NCBI GenBank assembly: GCA_037951105.1
Contig: JBAMJV010008058.1
Coordinates: 1 to 64,000, forward strand
Length of the DNA stretch: 64,000 bases
From: Echinarachnius parma
Lineage: Eukaryota; Echinodermata; Echinoidea; Clypeasteroida; Echinarachniidae
Direction of reading: 5' to 3'
The translations under genes and the position numbers were made by a program. Below, piece by piece: positions 58,559-64,000 of the stretch. The notes below the pieces were generated by a model. It had not been told where the DNA came from and made no database searches. It saw only the letters and a list, made by a program, of their open reading frames with translations. Each line of letters starts with the position of its first letter. The first letter of the stretch is position 1.

Positions 58559-60025
58559 TTACAGTCCAAAATCTAAACAGACGTCTCTGGCTTGAGTGAT
58601 AGTAATATTGTTGTCGTAAACTGAATATACAACGACTTGCACGTTTGTATCGTTTTCTCCACTGAACTTTAGATTTAAATCTAAATTTCCTCCTTGTAGA
58701 GTATCTACGCTATTTGTAGGATGACCTGTCTTAGTCATATCAAATCCATACAACCTCCATCCACTATTCCATTCAGTTAAAGTGAGCTGTGGAATATGAT
58801 CCCATTTTGATTGCATGGCAAGCATGCTCTCTAGATACACGCGTGAATTTAAAGACATATTGTTGTCTCCGTTGTCCATTTCATAGCTATGAAAAGGAAT
58901 TCTTTTATTATCGTGTAACAGATCAATCTCTTTGAGATTCAAAGGTTGAAAATCAAATGGGGTTGTATCTAAATCGCCTACAAAAGTTTTTGATTCAAGC
59001 AATCCAACGATAACAAGCTTTGGCATAGTTCCAACAGAAATGTTCTTGACTTGATAAGATAGAGCTTCTTCCGGTATGTAATAAGTGTTTACCATCACTC
59101 TTTCAATTGGATATCGAGCATTCATAGCCATATGTCGCTCTGTTGAATCCAGTAATTGTGATGATGGTGTTAAAAACTTACATAAAAGTTTCACTTTTGT
59201 AATTGTAAGCTTGTAGTGCGAATCTCCTCGTCCTGTCATCAAAATAAAATCGTCAGGCTGTCGCGTAAGCAAAAGACGAAGTTCTACATTTGGCACCAAG
59301 TATCGATGTTGTTGAAAAATATCCATATGGAGTCTTCCCCAAGTACGAACTTCATTTGAACTTGGCTTAACGTAAATCTTATTTCTCGTTAAAGCTCCAA
59401 GGTTATTTCCATAAGCAGGAGTTGTTGTAGCAGGAAATAAATTTTGCTCGATGTTACGTTTCCAACTACTTGATCCTCCTGAACTCGCTGCGGGCACTAA
59501 AGTGCTTCCAAAGGAATCCTTAAACCATCCTCCTGCTGTCAATTCTGTTTCTTGCTTATCTTTAGTACTACGAATTAAAGTATCTATATATGCTCTATAT
59601 GCATAATTAGGTTGAGGGTCACTAACTTGCGTACCATTCATAAACAAATCAATATTTTTCCACATAGAACCATTTGGATAATTAATTAATGTTAATTCAT
59701 CAATTTTTTTTCCTACAGTAGTAGTACTTAAAGCATTTCCAGTATTATCTGTAACACGAAATGTAGTTTCAATAAAAATTTCGTTTAAATCAATAAACTG
59801 GTTTGGTCGTCTATCAATAACAAATTCAAATGGGTTAAACTGATTGTGACTACCAATAGCCTGTCTTGGAAGAATTTCTTCTATATGATTCTTTTCTATT
59901 GCAGTTTGAAAATCTCTACGTGACCATACATCTACATTTTCACTAGTAGTGGGTATAGAAGATTTACCTAGTCCTAAGGACTTCGCCGTAGGCGCTTGAG
60001 TAGTATAATCAAGTCTACTCACCAT
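58559..60025 (-). CDS. viral major-capsid-type protein 1 (F54H12.2-like)
   Basis: A frame is open from 60,049, but the second ATG (60,025, MVSRLDYTTQ) is the better start. The protein resembles the F54H12.2-like proteins common in invertebrate genomes: VDVWSRRDFQ, PNQFIDLNEIFIETTFRV, NGSMWKNIDLFMNGTQVSD and NYAYRAYIDTLI match the F54H12.2 pattern (YxDLxNxxLYV, LFSQVDVSLNGxxV, TYPYRAYLExLL). Such proteins are the presumed double jelly-roll major capsid proteins of Polinton-like viruses. It is a clear paralogue of the neighbouring gene. The stop is 2 bp from the start of the protease gene. Confidence 0.85.
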   Translation of the reverse strand: MVSRLDYTTQAPTAKSLGLGKSSIPTTSENVDVWSRRDFQTAIEKNHIEEILPRQAIGSHNQFNPFEFVIDRRPNQFIDLNEIFIETTFRVTDNTGNALSTTTVGKKIDELTLINYPNGSMWKNIDLFMNGTQVSDPQPNYAYRAYIDTLIRSTKDKQETELTAGGWFKDSFGSTLVPAASSGGSSSWKRNIEQNLFPATTTPAYGNNLGALTRNKIYVKPSSNEVRTWGRLHMDIFQQHRYLVPNVELRLLLTRQPDDFILMTGRGDSHYKLTITKVKLLCKFLTPSSQLLDSTERHMAMNARYPIERVMVNTYYIPEEALSYQVKNISVGTMPKLVIVGLLESKTFVGDLDTTPFDFQPLNLKEIDLLHDNKRIPFHSYEMDNGDNNMSLNSRVYLESMLAMQSKWDHIPQLTLTEWNSGWRLYGFDMTKTGHPTNSVDTLQGGNLDLNLKFSGENDTNVQVVVYSVYDNNITITQARDVCLDFGL

Positions 60026-60082
60026 TTTTTTATGATTTAAAAATAACAATATATAAATTTCTTACATGGTATTTATAGTTTT

Positions 60083-61525
60083 TTAATTATTAAAATCTGT
60101 TACAACCATTCGAGTTTGTGTGATAGCAATTTCATTGTCATACACAAGATAAAAAATAGCCTGATGACCTTCATCAGGAGTATTCGATCTAAATTGAAAA
60201 TTAACATTTAATGTACCCCCTAGTAAAGTATCATAAGCAGATATTGAATCTCCAGTTTTTGTTAAATCAAAAGCATACAAACGAAAACCATCAGACCATT
60301 CTTCTAAATTAATATATGGTTTTTCATTTGTAGAAAATTTTAAAGCTTCCATAATTTCATAATAAGGTCTTACATTCATTGTAGTATTGGGTTTTGAATC
60401 ATCATCACCTGCAGTAATTTTATCAATTGTCCAGGGTGTAAATGGAAGTCTTCGATTACCTAATAAAAGTTCAATTTTAGATAGTGAAAAATCTTGAAAA
60501 TTATAAGGATTTTTTTTATAATTTCCCTGAAATGCTGTAGGTTCAACTAATCCAATAACAATTTTCTTAGGCATATGCCCCATAGCCAAATTAGCAATCT
60601 GATAATTTAATACTCCTTTTGGAATAAAATGATCTTTAACTAACACTCTTGTAATTGGATATCTTGCATAACTTCCAGCTAGTAATCGTTTTTCCATTGA
60701 ATCAAAAAGATCAATGGAGGGAGTTAATGTCTTAACGTGTAATGTAACTCCTGTAATTTCTAGTTTAACAGCAGTATTGGCAACTCCCGACATTAGAATA
60801 AAAGAATTGTCTTGTTTACGTAATAAAATACGAACTTTAACATTAGGAATCAAATAACGCATTTGCTGAAAAATATCTGAATGGATTCTTCCAAACACTG
60901 ATCCTGATGTACCTAACACATAAAGTTTATTTCTTTTTTCAGCACCTGGATTACTACCATTAGTAGCAACTTTAGTAGTAGGAAATTTAAATTGTTCCAT
61001 ATTTTGTTTTTCTCCTTCTTTACCAGTTGAATCTCTATACCATCCTGCTGAAGAAAGAGTACTTAATTGTTCATCTCTAGTGGTATTTAATAATGTATCT
61101 AAATAAGCTCTATACGAATAATTAGGTGATGAATCAGAAATTTGTACATCATTAAGTAAGACATCAATTTGTTTCCATAAAGAACCATTTACATAATTTA
61201 CAAGTCCATATTCTTCATGTTTAGTATTTTGAGCATTATCAAGAGCACTACCATCTACTTTAGTAATTTTAAATTTAGTTTCAATTCGAATATCATTTAA
61301 ATCAATAAGTTGTCCAGGCTTAGCACCTAACTGAAATTCAATTTGACTATATTGATTACTTGTAGTAATAGCCTGCTGAGGATACACTTTTTCTACTACA
61401 AATTGATCAATTCCTGTTTGAAAAGGTTTGGTAGACCATACATCAATAGAAGTAGATACTACTTTATTACGAACATTGCCAAGCTGAACTTGATCAGAAG
61501 CCCCCCTATTATCAATACTAGACAT
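60083..61525 (-). CDS. viral major-capsid-type protein 2 (F54H12.2-like)
   Basis: 480 residues, with the same plan as the next gene: IDVWSTKPFQTGID, GQLIDLNDIRIETKFKI, NGSLWKQIDVLLNDVQISDS, NYSYRAYLDTLLN and the C-terminal RLYAFDLTKTGDS, FRSNTPDEGHQAIFYLVYDN. The two are around 40-45% identical by eye. Two tandem capsid-type genes mean either two different capsomers or one main and one minor shell protein. It starts inside the last codons of the small basic gene at 61,518-61,685. Confidence 0.85.
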   Translation of the reverse strand: MSSIDNRGASDQVQLGNVRNKVVSTSIDVWSTKPFQTGIDQFVVEKVYPQQAITTSNQYSQIEFQLGAKPGQLIDLNDIRIETKFKITKVDGSALDNAQNTKHEEYGLVNYVNGSLWKQIDVLLNDVQISDSSPNYSYRAYLDTLLNTTRDEQLSTLSSAGWYRDSTGKEGEKQNMEQFKFPTTKVATNGSNPGAEKRNKLYVLGTSGSVFGRIHSDIFQQMRYLIPNVKVRILLRKQDNSFILMSGVANTAVKLEITGVTLHVKTLTPSIDLFDSMEKRLLAGSYARYPITRVLVKDHFIPKGVLNYQIANLAMGHMPKKIVIGLVEPTAFQGNYKKNPYNFQDFSLSKIELLLGNRRLPFTPWTIDKITAGDDDSKPNTTMNVRPYYEIMEALKFSTNEKPYINLEEWSDGFRLYAFDLTKTGDSISAYDTLLGGTLNVNFQFRSNTPDEGHQAIFYLVYDNEIAITQTRMVVTDFNN

Positions 61526-61685
61526 ACCTCTTTCTTCTAGTTCTTCTACTCTTTCTCTGAGCAGCTAACTTTTTGAATGTTTTTTTTAAATTAAATGTTT
61601 GCTTTAAACGTCTAAGCAACCCGTCTACAAATTTCTTAGGATTTCCACGTTTCCTTCGATTTGTTCTTCTTTTTCTTTTAACCAT
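61518..61685 (-). CDS. viral arginine/lysine-rich mini protein 1, 55 aa
   Basis: Starts MVKRKRRTNRRKRGNPKKFV and ends QRKSRRTRRKRYV. It is about half Arg and Lys, like protamines and like the small DNA-condensing core proteins (VII, mu) of adenoviruses. Its stop overlaps the start of the capsid-type gene. The TATAAACTATGG around its start is nearly repeated before the next mini gene. DNA binding in the particle is inferred from composition only. Confidence 0.6.
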   Translation of the reverse strand: MVKRKRRTNRRKRGNPKKFVDGLLRRLKQTFNLKKTFKKLAAQRKSRRTRRKRYV

Positions 61686-61698
61686 AGTTTATATACTC

Positions 61699-61845
61699 TT
61701 ATCGTCGTCGTCGTCTTCTTTTTCTAGTTACTCTTCTCTTGGCTGGCTTACATTTACATAACCGTTTAAGTAAAGCAGCCGTTGTAACTTTCTTAGGCAT
61801 ACGACGTTTACGTCGTGAAACAGTCTTTCTCCTTCTTTTAACCAT
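61699..61845 (-). CDS. viral arginine/lysine-rich mini protein 2, 48 aa
   Basis: Starts MVKRRRKTVSRRKRRMPKKV and ends in a run of arginines; it contains LCKCK in the middle. It shares the start MVKR and the upstream AAACTATGGTT with mini protein 1, 13 bp away, so the two are probably an old duplication. Same presumed role in DNA packaging. It is too short to judge by homology. Confidence 0.55.
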   Translation of the reverse strand: MVKRRRKTVSRRKRRMPKKVTTAALLKRLCKCKPAKRRVTRKRRRRRR

Positions 61846-61900
61846 AGTTTATTCTTTATATACCAATTGTGATATTTTTTAAAAAAGAGTTCTATTTATA

Positions 61901-62941
61901 CTAAAAAACATTGTCAGAAGAAGCTAAACTTTGTAATTGTGCTACTGATAATGACGGAGCTACTTTTTTTAATTCACTAACCCCTCTTTTCTTAGCTTTT
62001 GTTAGTGCAGTTTTAACTGATTTTGTTAGAGCATCTTTTTTACCAGAGGCTACATTTTTAACAATTTTTTTACCTACTGCAGCTATAGCTTTTTTGCTAA
62101 TTTTTTTTCGCCCACTAATAACATCACTTACGTATTGACTACTTTCTTTACCTGCAGTTAAAAGAGCTTCTTTTCCTAATGTACGCCCCATAGATAAAGC
62201 TTTTTTTCCTGCACGTTTAGCTAAAGTTAATAATGCTTTTTTAGTAAGTTTTTTACCAACTTCAGATTTAGCTTTTGAAGCTAAACGTTTAAGTGCTGAT
62301 TTAGCTGCAGCTTTAGATAAAGATTTAAATCCCTTTTTAGCTAAAGCTTTACTTCCTGCTGCTGCTGCTGATTTAATTCCTGATGAAAGCAATGAAAAAA
62401 TATTACCCCCTTCTTGAACTAACCTTCTAGAATCATCATACATTTCATTATTAGCAAATACCATCGGTCGATAACCATACTTACCGTATCGTTTAGGACG
62501 CATGTAATTCATTCCTCCCCTTTGTATAATTTTATCCCCCCCTGACGTAAGAGACCCCCGTTTAAAAACTTCAAAATTCCCTAAACTAGCTCCTCCTCTT
62601 TGAAATACAGGCATATTGCCCAATGTTTTAGGGGGTCCTAATCCTGTTTGAGTTAAACCACTTGTACCTCGATTATAAATTTCTCCTTTAAAATATGGAA
62701 CATATTCAGAATTTAATTGTTGCTTTTTTTGCACAATTACATTATTGGGTATACCCCCAAATTGTTGTTTTAAATTTCTTTTTCCAATTTCATGATCTTG
62801 CATAGCACGTTTTGATTTAACATCAGACTGGTTAGATAAACGTATAATTTGCTTTCTTTTTCCTCCCCTACTTGGTACCATTTTAACCCTTTTTCTTCCC
62901 CTTTTTGGCGCCATAACCCTTTTTCTCTTTCGTCGTTGCAT
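61901..62941 (-). CDS. viral basic core-type protein, 346 aa
   Basis: The N-terminus is very basic (QRRKRKRVMAPKRGRKRVKM). The middle has Gly-rich repeats of the type FKRG/FQRGG/IQRGG. The C-terminal 180 residues are Lys/Ala-rich helices (AAAAGSKALAKKGFKSLSKA, then AAKSALKRLASK). This composition is that of the virion core (PX-like) proteins of adinto- and adenoviruses, which bind DNA or penetrate membranes. No enzyme motif is seen. It lies between the capsid-type genes and the probable minor capsid gene, in the same direction. Confidence 0.65.
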   Translation of the reverse strand: MQRRKRKRVMAPKRGRKRVKMVPSRGGKRKQIIRLSNQSDVKSKRAMQDHEIGKRNLKQQFGGIPNNVIVQKKQQLNSEYVPYFKGEIYNRGTSGLTQTGLGPPKTLGNMPVFQRGGASLGNFEVFKRGSLTSGGDKIIQRGGMNYMRPKRYGKYGYRPMVFANNEMYDDSRRLVQEGGNIFSLLSSGIKSAAAAGSKALAKKGFKSLSKAAAKSALKRLASKAKSEVGKKLTKKALLTLAKRAGKKALSMGRTLGKEALLTAGKESSQYVSDVISGRKKISKKAIAAVGKKIVKNVASGKKDALTKSVKTALTKAKKRGVSELKKVAPSLSVAQLQSLASSDNVF

Positions 62942-62981
62942 TATTCTATGTATAGTTCATTTAGTAAAACTATATTTTTTA

Positions 62982-63983
62982 TTACTTACTATATATACCT
63001 TGAGTAGGTATACTCCCAATTTTTTTAAATTCTAAAGTTAAATATACCTCACTTTCAGGAAAAAATTTATATAAATTATCATTCTTATCAAGAATATTTA
63101 CATTAACATTTTGAAAAGTTGAATTTATAAGGGCATGTAAACGTTTACTATACACTGAATTTAAAGAAATACTTTTACTTTCATCTTGATTAACAATAAA
63201 AATATCCAATAAATTTACTCTTTTATTCTGTAAATATGAAGGACTTGCTAAATTGCAGTGCAAAAAAGCCATATCTCCATAAACTGTATTAGGTATAATT
63301 AAATTTTTACCAAGAGATTCTTGTTGTTGAGACGTACCTTTAAATAAAAAATAATGGTGAGTATCATCATCCATAATATTATGAGGGTTAATAATACTAT
63401 GTTTATTTACAATAGAAACGGGTATTTTCGAAGGAATTTCTACAAGGTCAAAAGCTTTATTATATCCACCATTACTATCATCATGTCGTCCATTTATGTA
63501 ATCTCGAAGAGGATTATGAATAGTCGTATCAGAATCATCTTGAACTTGACCATATTCAAAATGATTACCTGCTGAAGATTTTGCAAAATATGATTGTCCT
63601 AAAAATTTAAATATATGATAAAAACTTAAAGATTTATCATTTAAACCTGAAATAAATTTGTTTTTAATTTCCACGCTTGGAAGGTATATAGAGTTAGTTG
63701 ATGTTGCTAATGAACGTATTGTAGGTAATATTACACCTTTAAATAAGGGATGATCATCATCATGAGATGCTAAATAAACTTGTTTTTGATATAAATTATC
63801 CTGAGATCCACTATAAATCTGTTTATAAGCGGAAGCTGTTTTATACCTGTTATAATGAGCTCTGGTATTCGCAGTATTATTAATTCTTGTAAATGGTGGG
63901 AATATTTTTAAAAAGGGCTTTTGATTTCTATGTTGTGTTATTTCATCATCTCTATTATTAAACCATATATTAGAATTTTCCAT
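62982..63983 (-). CDS. viral structural-type protein, probable minor capsid (penton-like), 333 aa
   Basis: The protein starts MENSNIWFNNRDDEITQHRN and is rich in beta-type sequence and aromatic residues (FPPFTRINNTANTRAHYNRY, FYHIFKFLGQSYFAK, YKFFPESEVYLTLEFKKI). It has no membrane segment and no enzyme motif. Its place upstream of the core-type and capsid-type genes, same direction, fits a minor capsid protein; the final strand-like VYLTLEFKKI would suit a jelly roll. I cannot show homology by eye. Confidence 0.45.
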   Translation of the reverse strand: MENSNIWFNNRDDEITQHRNQKPFLKIFPPFTRINNTANTRAHYNRYKTASAYKQIYSGSQDNLYQKQVYLASHDDDHPLFKGVILPTIRSLATSTNSIYLPSVEIKNKFISGLNDKSLSFYHIFKFLGQSYFAKSSAGNHFEYGQVQDDSDTTIHNPLRDYINGRHDDSNGGYNKAFDLVEIPSKIPVSIVNKHSIINPHNIMDDDTHHYFLFKGTSQQQESLGKNLIIPNTVYGDMAFLHCNLASPSYLQNKRVNLLDIFIVNQDESKSISLNSVYSKRLHALINSTFQNVNVNILDKNDNLYKFFPESEVYLTLEFKKIGSIPTQGIYSK

Positions 63984-64000
63984 CTCATCTAAATCAAAAT

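Overview
The window looks like nuclear DNA of a metazoan, most likely a marine invertebrate. It has spliced exons of a DUSP3-like phosphatase, several LINE families, hAT, pogo and mariner-type DNA transposons, many fold-back MITEs and long tandem arrays. I cannot name the species. The capsid-type proteins at the right end resemble those annotated 'F54H12.2-like' in many invertebrate genomes.

Bases 1-35,700 hold no host gene that I can support. They are a mosaic of repeats: a decayed LINE (3.6-5.5 kb), TIR elements and MITEs, a hAT-type element with 8-bp target duplications nested in another TIR element (15.45-17.54 kb), a decayed mariner-like transposon (20.5-21.6 kb), a palindromic element (21.9-23.7 kb), two LINE relics (25.4-27.4 kb), a near-full-length LINE with a PHD-like finger (28.2-31.5 kb), and a second hAT-type element (33.2-34.6 kb).

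Bases 35,900-48,840 hold the host gene, a DUSP3/VHR-like dual-specificity phosphatase. Two exons lie on the plus strand (35,916-36,030 and 40,424-40,538). The catalytic last exon (48,627-48,835) joins them in phase but lies on the minus strand. Its intron space holds a 29-bp satellite of exactly 44 units, a pogo-like element and a 39-bp array. A 50-bp minisatellite grew out of the stop-codon end of the last exon.

Two arms of a Polinton/adintovirus-like endogenous virus (41,801-46,527 and 48,838 to beyond 64,000) flank that last exon. Each arm starts with the same 82-bp sequence, identical in both copies, and the first copy of the host side ends in a typical intron 3' tract. The simplest reading is an element inserted in the DUSP intron just before the last exon, followed by an inversion with one breakpoint in the element and one in the minisatellite. 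A misassembly at the minisatellite is the rival explanation. The visible frames are largely open and the ends are identical, so the insertion looks young.

The first arm carries small coiled-coil and membrane proteins and larger unknown proteins, in an early-region-like layout. The second arm carries a GC-rich spliced regulator-like gene with a tRNA-Leu gene in its intron, a 2,082-aa protein-primed-type DNA polymerase B, and, convergent to it, a death-domain protein, an adenain-type protease, two paralogous capsid-type proteins, two tiny arginine-rich proteins, a basic core-type protein and a possible minor capsid protein. Both arms carry a stand-alone DWNN (RBBP6-type ubiquitin-like) domain protein near their ends. 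Integrase and packaging ATPase are not in the window. The accessory set (DWNN pair, death domain, tRNA) is the most unusual content here.
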